From: Aliishimia sp963721175
GTDB lineage: Bacteria; Pseudomonadota; Alphaproteobacteria; Rhodobacterales; Rhodobacteraceae
Direction: 5' to 3'
DNA: 64,000 nt
Assembly: GCA_963721175.1 (NCBI GenBank)
Contig: CAVRIG010000018.1
Coordinates: 124,001-188,000, forward strand
A program made the translations under genes and the position numbers. The notes under the pieces are model-generated. The model was not told the DNA's origin. It did no database searches and was given only the letters and a program-made list of their open reading frames with translations. Shown piece by piece: positions 16,846 to 25,784 of the stretch; position 1 is the first letter of the stretch, and every line of letters begins with the position of its first letter.

Positions 16846-17678
16846 GACCGGTTCCCCGAGTTCAGCATGCGGTCGAGGATGATCGCCACGACGACGATCA
16901 CGAAGCCGCTCTCGAAGCCGAGCGAGGTGTTGACCTGGTTGAGCGCCCGGACGACCGGCACGCCGAGACCATCGGCACCGACCAGTGCGGCGATGACCAC
17001 CATCGACAGCGACAGCATGATCGTCTGGTTGAGCCCCGCCATGATCTGCGGGAACGCGTAGGGAAGCTCCACCTTCCACAGCGTCTGCCGCGGGGTGGCC
17101 CCGAAGGCGCGGGCGGCCTCGAGCAGCGTCATGGGGGTGGAGGCGACGCCGAGACAGGTGAGCCGGATCGGCGCCGGCAGCACGAAGATCACCGTGGCGA
17201 TCAGCCCGGGCACCATGCCGATGCCGAAGAAGACGATCGCCGGGATGAGGTAGACGAAGGTCGGCAGCGTCTGCATCAGGTCCAGGATGGGTCGCATGGC
17301 GGCATAGAGCCGCGGCCGGTGCGCGGCGGCGATCCCGATCGGCACACCCACCGCCATGCAGACGATGCAGGCAAAAAGCACCAGCGTCAGGCTTTCCGTG
17401 GTTTCCTCCCAGTAATCCTGGTTGAGGATGAAGAGGAAGCCCAGCAGGACGAACAGACAGATCTTCCAGTTGTGCTGAAGCAGCCAGGTCAGCGCGACGA
17501 AGACGGCGATGACGAAGAGCGGGTTGGGCGTCTGCAACAGCCACAGCATCGCGTCGATGCCGTCCTCCATCGCGTAGGAAAAGAGGTCGAGCGGGCCCTG
17601 GAAGTTATCCCGGATCCATTCGAACACCGCTGCGGCCCAGTCGCCGACGGGGATCTTGTTCTCTGTCAGCCACTCCAC
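16842..17678 (-). CDS. choW: Choline ABC transporter permease
   Basis: The 278-residue integral membrane protein has about six transmembrane segments and the EAA loop (RAFGATPRQTLWKVELPYAFPQIMAGLNQTIM) that docks the ATPase. It is a ProW/OpuAB-type permease. N-terminal residues before the first membrane span (DNFQGPLDLFSYAMEDGID) are typical of betaine/choline permeases. It overlaps choV by 4 bp and is separated from choX by 163 bp holding a stable hairpin. Confidence 0.88.
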   Translation of the reverse strand: MEWLTENKIPVGDWAAAVFEWIRDNFQGPLDLFSYAMEDGIDAMLWLLQTPNPLFVIAVFVALTWLLQHNWKICLFVLLGFLFILNQDYWEETTESLTLVLFACIVCMAVGVPIGIAAAHRPRLYAAMRPILDLMQTLPTFVYLIPAIVFFGIGMVPGLIATVIFVLPAPIRLTCLGVASTPMTLLEAARAFGATPRQTLWKVELPYAFPQIMAGLNQTIMLSLSMVVIAALVGADGLGVPVVRALNQVNTSLGFESGFVIVVVAIILDRMLNSGNRS

Positions 17679-17797
17679 TCCGATCCCCTTGTGTCAAAGC
17701 GGTTCCAACCCCGGATTTCTGCTTTCGCCGTACCGATTGGCCGTCGAAAGTGGACACCGGCCTTTCGCATCTGACCGGATGAAACCACGAGGAAGAG

Positions 17798-17820
17798 CCC
17801 GGCCCAGCCCGCGGGCCGGG
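17798..17820 (-). terminator. Intercistronic hairpin between choX and choW
   Basis: CCCGGCCC and GGGCCGGG form a perfect 8-bp GC stem with a 7-nt loop, 21 bp after the choX stop. No T-run follows. Such structures downstream of binding-protein genes usually stabilise the upstream mRNA or partly terminate transcription, raising binding protein over permease and ATPase. Confidence 0.55.
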
Positions 17821-17841
17821 TCATTCGTCAGAACGGTCGGT

Positions 17842-18765
17842 TCACAGCCCGAGGCTCTCCTTGACCGCCGGCATCGCTTCGCCACCATCGACGGTGGTCA
17901 CACCGTCAAGCCAGCCGTCGAGAACCTCCGGGTTCGCCTTCAGCCATTCCGTCGCCGCCTCTGCGGGATCCGCGCCCTCATCGAGGATCGCGCCCATGAT
18001 CTCGTTCTCCATGGCAAGCGAGAATTCGAGATTTTCCAGCAGTTGCCCCACATTTTCGCATTCTTCGACATAGCCCGCGCGGGTGTTGGTCTGCACCGTC
18101 GCGCCGCCCAGGTTCGGGCCGAAGAAATCGTCGCCCCCCTCGAGATAGGTCAGGTCGTAATTCGCGTTCATCGGATGCGGCTCCCAGGCGAGGAAGACGA
18201 CCGGCTCGCCGCGCCGATCCGCGCGCGCGACTTGCGCCAGCATTCCCTGCTCGGAGCTTTCGACAACGTCGAACTCGGACAGGCCGAACGCGTCCTCGTC
18301 GATCATGGACTGGATCAGCCGGTTGCCGTCATTGCCCGGCTCGATCCCGTAGATCGTGCTTTCCAGCGCCTCGGCATTCTCAGCGATGGATCCGAAGTCT
18401 TCGATCCCCAACTCGGCGCCCGCGGAGTTCGTCGCCAACGTGTATTTCGCGCCCTCGAGGTTCGTGCGCACGGTGTCCACGGTTCCGGCCTCGCGATAGG
18501 GCGCGATGTCGGCCTCCATCGTGGGCATCCAGTTGCCGAGGAACACGTCCACGTCGCCGTTGGCCAGCGAGGTATAGGTCACCGGCACGGACAGAACCTT
18601 GATGTCGGTCTCGTAGCCCAGCGCGTCGAGGACGACGGTGGTTGCGGCTGTGGTCGCGGTGATGTCGGTCCAGCCCACGTCCGAGAAAGTGACCGTGTCA
18701 CATTGCGCATGGACCGCGCCCGCGGCGCAAAGGGTGACTACGGACAGTGTCGAGGCGAATTTCAT
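17842..18765 (-). CDS. choX: Choline-binding periplasmic protein
   Basis: The 307-residue protein has a Sec signal peptide (cleavage near AGAVHAQ) and the OpuAC/ChoX type II binding fold. Ligand-box features include FSDVGWTDITATTA, VFLGNWMPTME and VVFLAWEPHPMNANYDLTYLEGG, whose aromatic residues cage quaternary ammonium groups. It delivers choline to ChoWV. ATG 18765 follows AAGGGAG. It is divergent from edd across a 400-bp gap. Confidence 0.88.
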   Translation of the reverse strand: MKFASTLSVVTLCAAGAVHAQCDTVTFSDVGWTDITATTAATTVVLDALGYETDIKVLSVPVTYTSLANGDVDVFLGNWMPTMEADIAPYREAGTVDTVRTNLEGAKYTLATNSAGAELGIEDFGSIAENAEALESTIYGIEPGNDGNRLIQSMIDEDAFGLSEFDVVESSEQGMLAQVARADRRGEPVVFLAWEPHPMNANYDLTYLEGGDDFFGPNLGGATVQTNTRAGYVEECENVGQLLENLEFSLAMENEIMGAILDEGADPAEAATEWLKANPEVLDGWLDGVTTVDGGEAMPAVKESLGL

Positions 18766-19165
18766 GAGTGATACTCCCTTGTCGCGCCGTTTCTTCGGCG
18801 CAGTATTCCCGAGCCATCAAAGCTCGATTTATGGCGCCGCACGTCAAAGCGCCTGTCGCCGTGTAACATAAAGAGGGTGCGCCCGCATTCGCAAGCGGAA
18901 CACGCCAGAAAGCTGGTGGTTGGGAAAGGGGTGCTTGGAAACGAAGATCGCCGATCATTGCGACTGTACGTTTGTCCGGTTCGACAACGGCTTGCAGCGT
19001 TTGAACTCGAGTGACCGGCATGATATGATAGCGCTAACCGGGTGCCCGGTCCGGATTGCGGTCCTGCAAGAGGCGGCGACATCATCATCGATGACCGATT
19101 GATCGACCGCGAAACCCATACCACGTGATGCCTGCCCGTAACGAATGCAGCGAGGAAACCAGCAG
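18766..19165. other. 400-bp divergent intergenic region between choX and edd
   Basis: I see no convincing coding frame here. It contains a LacI-type operator for edd (19026-19039) and must hold both promoters. The short reading frames on each strand lack ribosome sites and homology. Confidence 0.6.
19026..19039. promoter_or_regulatory. LacI-family operator upstream of edd
   Basis: TGATAGCGCTAACC fits the LacI/GalR pattern TGNTANCGNTANCA with the central CG dyad TAGCGCTA and one mismatch at the end. It lies 127 bp before the edd ATG. Sugar-catabolic edd genes in this order are often repressed by a LacI-family protein; none is encoded adjacent. Confidence 0.5.
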
Positions 19166-20971
19166 ATGACACTGCACCCGACCATCGTCCGCGTCACCGA
19201 CCGGATCGTCGACCGAAGCGATCCGACGCGGCAAGCGTATCTTGCGCGAATGCGCGAGGCGAGTTCAAAGGGGCCGTCGCGGGCGCATCTCTCCTGTTCC
19301 GGCCAGGCGCATGCCTATGCCGCGGCGGGCGAGGATCAGGACCGGCTCGCGACGCAATCCGCGGGCAATCTCGCGATCGTCACCGCCTATAACGACATGC
19401 TGTCGGCCCATCAGCCGTTCGAGCGGTTTCCCGACCTGATCCGGGCCGCGGCGCGCGAGGTCGGTGGCACCGCGCAGGTCGCGGGCGGCGTGCCGGCCAT
19501 GTGCGATGGCGTGACGCAAGGAGAGGCGGGCATGGAGCTGAGCCTCTTTTCCCGCGACGTGATCGCGCTCGCCGCCGGGGTGGCGCTGTCGCACAACACG
19601 TTCGACGCGGCCGTTTTCCTCGGCGTCTGCGACAAGATCGTGCCGGGGCTGGTGATCGCGGCGCAGGCCTTCGGGCATCTGCCGGCTGTCTTCATGCCGG
19701 CCGGGCCCATGACCAGCGGGCTGTCGAACGACGAAAAGGCCAAGGTGCGCAACGCGTTCGCCGCCGGAGAAGTGGGGCGCGACGCGCTGATGGCCGCCGA
19801 GATGGCAGCCTATCACGGACCCGGAACCTGCACCTTCTACGGCACCGCCAACACCAACCAGATGCTGATGGAGTTCATGGGGCTGCACCTGCCGGGCGCG
19901 AGTTTCGTCAATCCGGGCACCGAGCTGCGCGACGCGCTGACCTCCGAAGGCGCCCGCCGCGCGCTGTCGCTCTCCGCGCTCGGCAACGACTACACGCCGG
20001 TCTGCGACATCCTCGACGAGAAGGCCTTCGTGAACGGCATCGTCGGTCTGAACGCGACGGGCGGATCCACGAACCTGCTGATCCACCTGATCGCCATGGC
20101 GCGCGCTGGCGGCATCCTGCTCGACTGGGAGGATTTTTCGGAGTTGTCGGATGTCACGCCGCTGCTGGCGCGGGTCTATCCGAACGGGCTCGCGGACGTG
20201 AACCATTTCCATGCCGCGGGCGGTCTCGGCTACATGATCGGCGAGTTGCTGAAGACCGGCCTGCTGCATCCCGATACCCGGACCGTGTCGGGCGAAGGAC
20301 TGGAGCACTACACGCAGGAACCGAAACTGATCGACGGCGCGCTGACCTGGCAGGCTGGTGCGGGCGAAAGCCTAAACGACAAGATCCTGCGCCCCGCGTC
20401 CGACCCGTTCCAGCCCAAGGGCGGGCTGAGCCTGCTCCGGGGCAACCTCGGCACGTCGGTCATGAAGGTCTCCGCCGTCGCCGAGGAGCACCGCGTGGTC
20501 GAGGCGCCGGTGCGCGTCTTTCATGACCAGGAACAGGTGAAGGCCGCGTTCAAGGCGGGCGAGTTCACCGGCGACGTGATCGTTGTGGTCCGGTTTCAGG
20601 GACCCAAGGCCAACGGCATGCCGGAATTGCACTCCCTGACGCCCGTCCTGTCCGTCCTTCAGGGGCGTGGCCACAAGGTCGCGCTCGTGACCGACGGCCG
20701 CATGTCGGGCGCGTCGGGCAAGGTGCCCGCGGCCATTCACGTGGTGCCGGAGGCCGTGGATGGTGGTCCGATCGCCCGGCTCAGGGACGGCGACATGATG
20801 CGGGTGGATGCGATCGAGGGCACGCTGGCGATCCTCGATCCGGCCGTGCTGGACAGGCCGGCCGAGACCGCGGATCTCTCAAGCTACCACGCCGGCACGG
20901 GTCGCGAGCTCTTTGCGGCATTCCGGAGCGCCGTCGGAACAGCGGACCACGGCGCGTCGATTTTCGGTTGA
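19166..20971 (+). CDS. edd: Phosphogluconate dehydratase (Entner-Doudoroff)
   Basis: The 601-residue product is a full-length IlvD/Edd family dehydratase that converts 6-phosphogluconate to KDPG with a [4Fe-4S] cluster. The signatures GVPAMCDGVTQGEAGMELS, FLGVCDKIVPG and LVTDGRMSGASGKVPAAIHV supply the cluster Cys and catalytic Ser region. ATG 19166 follows CGAGGAAACC. No eda lies directly downstream, so the KDPG aldolase is elsewhere. Expression is probably controlled through the LacI-type operator upstream. Confidence 0.95.
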   Translation: MTLHPTIVRVTDRIVDRSDPTRQAYLARMREASSKGPSRAHLSCSGQAHAYAAAGEDQDRLATQSAGNLAIVTAYNDMLSAHQPFERFPDLIRAAAREVGGTAQVAGGVPAMCDGVTQGEAGMELSLFSRDVIALAAGVALSHNTFDAAVFLGVCDKIVPGLVIAAQAFGHLPAVFMPAGPMTSGLSNDEKAKVRNAFAAGEVGRDALMAAEMAAYHGPGTCTFYGTANTNQMLMEFMGLHLPGASFVNPGTELRDALTSEGARRALSLSALGNDYTPVCDILDEKAFVNGIVGLNATGGSTNLLIHLIAMARAGGILLDWEDFSELSDVTPLLARVYPNGLADVNHFHAAGGLGYMIGELLKTGLLHPDTRTVSGEGLEHYTQEPKLIDGALTWQAGAGESLNDKILRPASDPFQPKGGLSLLRGNLGTSVMKVSAVAEEHRVVEAPVRVFHDQEQVKAAFKAGEFTGDVIVVVRFQGPKANGMPELHSLTPVLSVLQGRGHKVALVTDGRMSGASGKVPAAIHVVPEAVDGGPIARLRDGDMMRVDAIEGTLAILDPAVLDRPAETADLSSYHAGTGRELFAAFRSAVGTADHGASIFG

Positions 20972-20999
20972 GCCGCGCGAAGCGGCGGCAGCGTTCCGG

Positions 21000-21557
21000 T
21001 CAGTTGAGCCCGTCACGCGCGATCTGCAACGCAAGCTGCGTGATCGTGTCCGACCGCGCCCTGGCGAAATCGGGCGGGCCTGGCTCCGGCGGCAGCGCGG
21101 ACGTGACCGAAAAGAGCCGCGCCGTCCCCCTGCCGCCGCCTTCGAGCGGCGCCACGAAATACTGACCGGCGAGAATGAAGATGCCGGCCGTCGCCCGCAT
21201 GTCCTCGACCCGGACGTCGACCCGAGCGCTGGGATACTGGTCGAACGGCCAGGGTTCCGGCGCGACCCGGCTGCGGGTGATCTGCGACAACGCCCGCGCG
21301 AGGCTGAGCGTCGTCGACCGCGTCGGATCGTCGGCCCAGAGAAGATCGGCGGATCCGGTCAGGACGCCCGCGCTGTCTTCGGTGAAGATCTCCTCACCGG
21401 AGGCGTAGGTCGGCAGCGACACTTCCAGAACCTCGATCCCGGCAAAGCGGCTGCGCACGGTTTCGGTGATGGCCGGCATGGGCGCGGTGACGCGCCGAAC
21501 CTCACCGGCGCAGGCGACGAGTGTCAGGGCAATTGCAGCGATCAGAAGCGATTTCAT
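21000..21557 (-). CDS. pqiC: PqiC-type auxiliary lipoprotein
   Basis: The 185-residue protein has a lipoprotein signal (LTLVACAGE) and the PqiC/YmbA (ABC-type transport auxiliary) fold, with LLWADDPTRSTTLSLARALSQ in the middle. PqiC is an outer-membrane lipoprotein that forms a ring around the PqiB needle, helping lipid transfer across the periplasm. Its ATG directly abuts the pqiB stop. It is the last gene of the pqi operon. Confidence 0.88.
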   Translation of the reverse strand: MKSLLIAAIALTLVACAGEVRRVTAPMPAITETVRSRFAGIEVLEVSLPTYASGEEIFTEDSAGVLTGSADLLWADDPTRSTTLSLARALSQITRSRVAPEPWPFDQYPSARVDVRVEDMRATAGIFILAGQYFVAPLEGGGRGTARLFSVTSALPPEPGPPDFARARSDTITQLALQIARDGLN

Positions 21558-23942
21558 CTAGCGTCCCAGGATAAGGGAATTCGGCCGGCGCTCCAGTGCC
21601 CGGGCCAACGAGGCAACCGCATCGGCGGCCCGCTGCACATCGCGCAGCGCGGAAAGGGTGGTGCGGTTGAAGTCCGAATTGTCGGAATAGGCGGCGAGCG
21701 TGGTCGACGCGCTGGCGAGAAGGCGTTCGAGGCGTTCGACGATGGCCGGCAACTCGTCGGCCGCCCGCGCCACGGAATCGGCGGCGCGACCGGTCGCGTC
21801 CAGGGTCTGGTTCGCCGACGCGATCAGACCACCCTCGCGAATCTCCGCGAGCGACGCGTCGAGTTCCCGCAATGCCCCGGAGAGGGCCGCCGGCAGCTCC
21901 GATTCGGAGACGTCCGCAAAGAGTGTGTCGGCGGTGTCGAGAACCTCTGACAGCTCCCGCGCGACGTCTTCCAGCGGCAATTCCTCCACCCGCGCCGCCA
22001 CGCCCTGGAGTTGTTGGATCAGCTCCGGGATGCCGCTGGTTGAGCTTTGGACCGCCCGCGCGGCCTCTTCAGCCGACGCCAGTGCCGAGGTCAGGCTTGC
22101 CGCCGCACCTTCGCGTTCCAGATCGTCGAGGATGACGGTGAGCCCCGCCAGAGCCTCGCCCAGCCGGGCCGGCAGCGCCTGCGTATCGCTTTGTTCGAGG
22201 ATGTCGCGCACCGAGGCGATCAAGCCGTTGGCATCGCTCAGCGTCTGTTCCAGCGGCAAAGCTGCCGCCTTGGCCGCGACAGCTTCGATGCGGTCTATCA
22301 GGTCGGGAAGAGTCTCGGCCGCCCTCCCGACCGAATTGGCCGCATTGGCCGCTCCGTCGACGGCTGCCAGCAAGCGTTCGACGACATTCTCCGCGTCCAC
22401 TGACTGCAAGACACTGCGCAGATCCCCGACGACCGCCTGCAGGTCGGTGAGAACCGCGGTGATTTCGCTCGGAAGAGCCTGTATCGCCTCGCTGCCGATC
22501 ACGCCGCGCGCATCCGCGAGCAGTCGGCGCAACTCCACCGGCGTCTGACGGATCTCTTCGCTCGACACCAGCGCCGCCGCATTGTCGAGGAAGGCGATGG
22601 CGTTGTCGAGAAGCTCCTCGAAAGGCAGGGCGTTCACGCGTTCGAGCACCCCGGTTGCGGATGCCCTCATGTCGGAGATTTCGCTGTCGGTGACCGGCAA
22701 TGTCGGCAGAGCGACATCTTCCAGAGTTAGCGCGGCGGGCTCCGCCTCGTCGAGCATCGCCAGTTCGACCTTGAGCCCGCCGGTCAGCAACGAGGCCGAC
22801 GCCAGCCGGGCACGCATGCCTTCGTCGATCTGCCCTGCAAGAAACTCGAGCGCGGCCTCTTCGGTGGCTTCGTCGGGCAGGCCGAAGCGTGTCATGTTCA
22901 GGTCGAGCGTCGCGATGAGCCTCGCGCGCCGGTCGCCGAAGCGGTCGGCATCGACCAGACCGGTCACATTCGCGACCTCACCCACCTTCAGACCGCGCCA
23001 CTCGACGGCCGCCCCCGAGGTGAGACCGCTCACGTTCTCTGCAAAGAGCGCCTGGACGCGCGTGGTCTGGCCATCGGTATCCTCGAAGACGCTGCGCCGT
23101 GCGGTTGCCTCGTTCGGATAGACTTCGAAAACGGCGCCGTTTCCGACTTCCTGCCCGCCGGAGACCAGCGTCTCGAAGGTGACGCCGCCCGAAATGAGGG
23201 AGGCGAGCGACGAAAAGTCGAGCTGCGCGCCCGATGGACCGACATTGAAACTGAACCCGGACGCGTCCCAGAACCGCGTCTCCGTCGTCACCAGCCGGTC
23301 GTGCGGGGCGTAGATCACGGCATCCGCAAAGACCCAGCGTCCGTCCCGGGATATGTTCGCAGACCCGATGCGTCCGACCTCGATCCCCTTGAAGACGATG
23401 GGCGTGTTCTCGGTCAGCCCCCCTTTGCCGGATGTCCGCAGTTCGAACCTGGCGCCGTTGCGGTCGCCCGTCAGCAGCGGCGCATCTGCGCGCCCGACAA
23501 ACGAACGCACGAGCCCGCCCGGTTCCGCATCCCAGCTGCCCTGGATGTAGACGCCGGACAGAACGGTATCGAGGCCGGTCACGCCGCTCGTCGTCACCTC
23601 CGGGCTCACCACCCAGAATTCGGCACTCTCATCGACGAAGGGCGCCACGTCCTTGTCGAGACGCACCTCGATCCTCACCTGCGCCAAAGCGTCGGAGAAA
23701 CCGATGTCCTCCACCATGCCCACGGTCACATCGCGGTACTTGAGCTGGGTCTCTTCGGCGATGATGCCGCGGGCGCTGTCGAAAGTGATCTCGATCAGCG
23801 GACCGCGATCGGAATAGTTGTTCCACGCGACATAGATCGCGATGATCAGCGCGCCGACCGGCACGAGCCAGACCAGCGATGCCACGTCGAACATCGACTT
23901 GCGGGCCCGTTCGACCGGAACGTCGGGGATATCATCGCTCAC
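21558..23942 (-). CDS. pqiB: MCE-domain lipid transporter PqiB with long C-terminal repeats
   Basis: The 794-residue protein has one TM segment (about 20-40) and three MlaD/MCE domains (about 47-150, 160-270 and 285-410), as in E. coli PqiB (546 aa). Some 370 residues of mostly helical sequence follow, built from related units. ALPFEELLDNAIAFL, ALPLEQTLSDANGLI and ELPLEDVARELSEVL recur, each followed by a helix-rich stretch and an LPDLI or IPELI element. PqiB spans the periplasm as a helical needle carrying phospholipids; the extra units would lengthen it. The ATG overlaps the pqiA C-half stop. Confidence 0.9.
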   Translation of the reverse strand: MSDDIPDVPVERARKSMFDVASLVWLVPVGALIIAIYVAWNNYSDRGPLIEITFDSARGIIAEETQLKYRDVTVGMVEDIGFSDALAQVRIEVRLDKDVAPFVDESAEFWVVSPEVTTSGVTGLDTVLSGVYIQGSWDAEPGGLVRSFVGRADAPLLTGDRNGARFELRTSGKGGLTENTPIVFKGIEVGRIGSANISRDGRWVFADAVIYAPHDRLVTTETRFWDASGFSFNVGPSGAQLDFSSLASLISGGVTFETLVSGGQEVGNGAVFEVYPNEATARRSVFEDTDGQTTRVQALFAENVSGLTSGAAVEWRGLKVGEVANVTGLVDADRFGDRRARLIATLDLNMTRFGLPDEATEEAALEFLAGQIDEGMRARLASASLLTGGLKVELAMLDEAEPAALTLEDVALPTLPVTDSEISDMRASATGVLERVNALPFEELLDNAIAFLDNAAALVSSEEIRQTPVELRRLLADARGVIGSEAIQALPSEITAVLTDLQAVVGDLRSVLQSVDAENVVERLLAAVDGAANAANSVGRAAETLPDLIDRIEAVAAKAAALPLEQTLSDANGLIASVRDILEQSDTQALPARLGEALAGLTVILDDLEREGAAASLTSALASAEEAARAVQSSTSGIPELIQQLQGVAARVEELPLEDVARELSEVLDTADTLFADVSESELPAALSGALRELDASLAEIREGGLIASANQTLDATGRAADSVARAADELPAIVERLERLLASASTTLAAYSDNSDFNRTTLSALRDVQRAADAVASLARALERRPNSLILGR

Positions 23943-24580
23943 GTTTCATCGACCTTCAGCGCGTCTGCCTGGCGATCCCATATCAACCTGGAGTCGAAAC
24001 TCAGAGCAGACAGCATCGTGAATATCACGGAAAATGCAAATGCGAGGCTTGCGATCCCCGGGCGGATGGACGCGGCGACGTTCAACTGCACCAGCGACGC
24101 GAGGATCGCGACGACGAACACGTCGATCATCGACCAGCGCCCGATGAATTCGACCACCTCGAAGAGCTTCTGCCGCTTGCTTGCGGACATGCGCGCGCCG
24201 TGTCGCACACTGAGCGCGAGGTAGGCGATGGCAAAGAACTTGCCCAGCGGAATCAGAACGGAGGCGGACAGGATGACGATCGCGATGCCGTAGGATCCGT
24301 GGCTCGCGATTTCGATCGCACCGCCGATGATCGTCGACGTCTCGGTGTGGAACAGCATCCGCGTTTCCAGCATGGGATAGATGTTGGCCGGTATGTACGC
24401 CATGACTCCCGCAACCCACCATGCCCAGACGCGCTGAATGCTGTGTGCGTCCCGCGACGACAGCCTGCTGCCGCAGCGTCCGCAGCGTTGCGACACCGGC
24501 GGCCAGACCCTGCCGCAGCGGCGGCACGCGATCAGTCCGGCCTCCCGCGAGGTCACGAGTTCCTGTGCGGCAGCGCTCAT
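23939..24580 (-). CDS. pqiA: PqiA-like inner-membrane protein, second half
   Basis: The 213-residue protein starts with a rubredoxin-like zinc ribbon (CRRCGRVWP...CGRCGSRL) and continues with four TM segments. This equals the C-terminal half of E. coli PqiA (417 aa). The motif YPMLETRML after the first TM is conserved in PqiA. The start overlaps the first-half gene (ATGA at 24577-24580) and its stop overlaps pqiB. PqiA probably feeds lipids from the inner membrane into PqiB. Confidence 0.88.
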   Translation of the reverse strand: MSAAAQELVTSREAGLIACRRCGRVWPPVSQRCGRCGSRLSSRDAHSIQRVWAWWVAGVMAYIPANIYPMLETRMLFHTETSTIIGGAIEIASHGSYGIAIVILSASVLIPLGKFFAIAYLALSVRHGARMSASKRQKLFEVVEFIGRWSMIDVFVVAILASLVQLNVAASIRPGIASLAFAFSVIFTMLSALSFDSRLIWDRQADALKVDET

Positions 24581-25188
24581 CTTTCCAGGGACTTCCACAC
24601 CGACCAGCGGCACATGAAGGTGTCCTGAACGACGACGAGCAGGACGAGGCCCGCGAAGAGCCAGAAGGCCGGTCCAACCTCGATCCGTGCCAGATCCGTC
24701 ACCTTGATGAGCGCGACGGCACATCCGATCACGAAGATTTCGGCCATCGACCAAGGCTTCAGCACTTCGGCAAGGCGGAATGCCCGCCGTGCCTGCCGTG
24801 CGGGCGGACGATCGAAGACGACGGGCACGAGGACATACATGGTCAGGACCGCACGAAGCAGCGGAAGAAACAAGATGAGTGCGGCGACTGCCAGCGACAG
24901 GATCATCAGGGGCCCCGAGAACGCGAGGGCTGTGTCCAGCAACTTGGCATCGTTGCTGAACCCCAGCCGGCTTATGTGCAGAAACGGTAACGATATGGCG
25001 CAAACACCGAATATCAAGGTCGAGAGCGCCAATGAGATGATGATGAGTCCGGCCTTGCGCACCGGTGCGATCAGGACGGTGTGGCACCGGTGACAGATCG
25101 CGCGCTCACCCCACAGCGGATCGACCGCGCGGTAAAGCGCATCGCAATGCGGGCACGCGATCAACTCGTCCAGCGGTATGTCGGTCAC
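24577..25188 (-). CDS. pqiA: PqiA-like inner-membrane protein, first half
   Basis: The 203-residue protein has an N-terminal zinc ribbon (CPHCDALY...CHRCHTVL) and four TM segments, matching the N-terminal half of PqiA. Together with the following gene it reconstitutes a whole PqiA from two coupled genes, an arrangement common in alphaproteobacteria. It is the first gene of the pqiAA-B-C operon; all junctions are overlaps or direct abutments. Confidence 0.88.
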   Translation of the reverse strand: MTDIPLDELIACPHCDALYRAVDPLWGERAICHRCHTVLIAPVRKAGLIIISLALSTLIFGVCAISLPFLHISRLGFSNDAKLLDTALAFSGPLMILSLAVAALILFLPLLRAVLTMYVLVPVVFDRPPARQARRAFRLAEVLKPWSMAEIFVIGCAVALIKVTDLARIEVGPAFWLFAGLVLLVVVQDTFMCRWSVWKSLER

Positions 25189-25376
25189 GCTCTTCAGGGT
25201 GCGCCTCCTTCCGCTGCTAGGTGACGTGTCACCGTGGCAAGATCAAGTCTCAAAACGGTTTTTGACGAACATGGGCAGTGCGCCAACGCCCTGACCACGC
25301 ATCGCTACCTGCGCTCGGGCCGGCGCGACATCAGGTGCCGGATCCCTTGGCGGACACAACCGACGCGCGAGCGCGG

Positions 25377-25784
25377 TCAGAACTTGCGTGATAGAAAGTC
25401 GCGGATGTCGAGCACCGATTTCTCGTCCATCGACACGTAGACCAGCGACATGTTGGTGCGTTCGCTGACCATCTGGCCGGGATAAGGCAGGTAGCTCAGT
25501 TCGCGCGAGCCGAAGGAGGGCGAGGCGGTGCCGACCTGCCATTCGGTCTTCAGCTCCACGTCGACGAGCTTCAGCGCCGTCTCGCCCGCCCTGCCCCGGA
25601 CGCTCGAAGCGGCACGCCGGCGAGCCGCAGGTAGCTCGTCTTGTCGGCGGCCTGGACGAACCCGTCGATGAACTGCGTGGCCAGGACCTGCAGCTCCGCC
25701 GCCTCGTCCTCCGGCGTGCATGTGGCTGTGCAGGTGATCGCCGTGCGGGTGGTTGTGGCCGACATGGCCGTTGCACGATGTCAT
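25377..25784 (-). CDS. His-rich protein coupled to the guanidinase (candidate nickel chaperone), frameshifted as written
   Basis: I recognise no family. The frame starts MTSCNGHVGHNHPHGDHLHS, with one Cys and eight His in 24 residues, a typical Ni/Zn-binding tail. A helical stretch follows (EDEAAELQVLATQFIDGFVQ, SYLRLAGVPLERPG), then a beta-rich C-terminal half (LVDVELKTEWQVG, ELSYLPYPGQMVSER, TNMSLVYVSMDEKS, ending DFLSRKF). Three extra bases between about 25590 and 25715 break the frame; corrected length is about 134 residues. Its ATG overlaps the guanidinase stop (ATGA), so it is made with that metalloenzyme. A metal-delivery role is inference. Confidence 0.6.
   Translation of the reverse strand: MTSCNGHVGHNHPHGDHLHSHMHAGGRGGGAAGPGHAVHRRVRPGRRQDELPAARRRAASSVRGRAGETALKLVDVELKTEWQVGTASPSFGSRELSYLPYPGQMVSERTNMSLVYVSMDEKSVLDIRDFLSRKF

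Noticed and set aside
18762..19172. Minus-strand frame of 136 codons upstream of choX
   Set aside because: It lacks an RBS and homology and overlaps the edd operator and promoter region.
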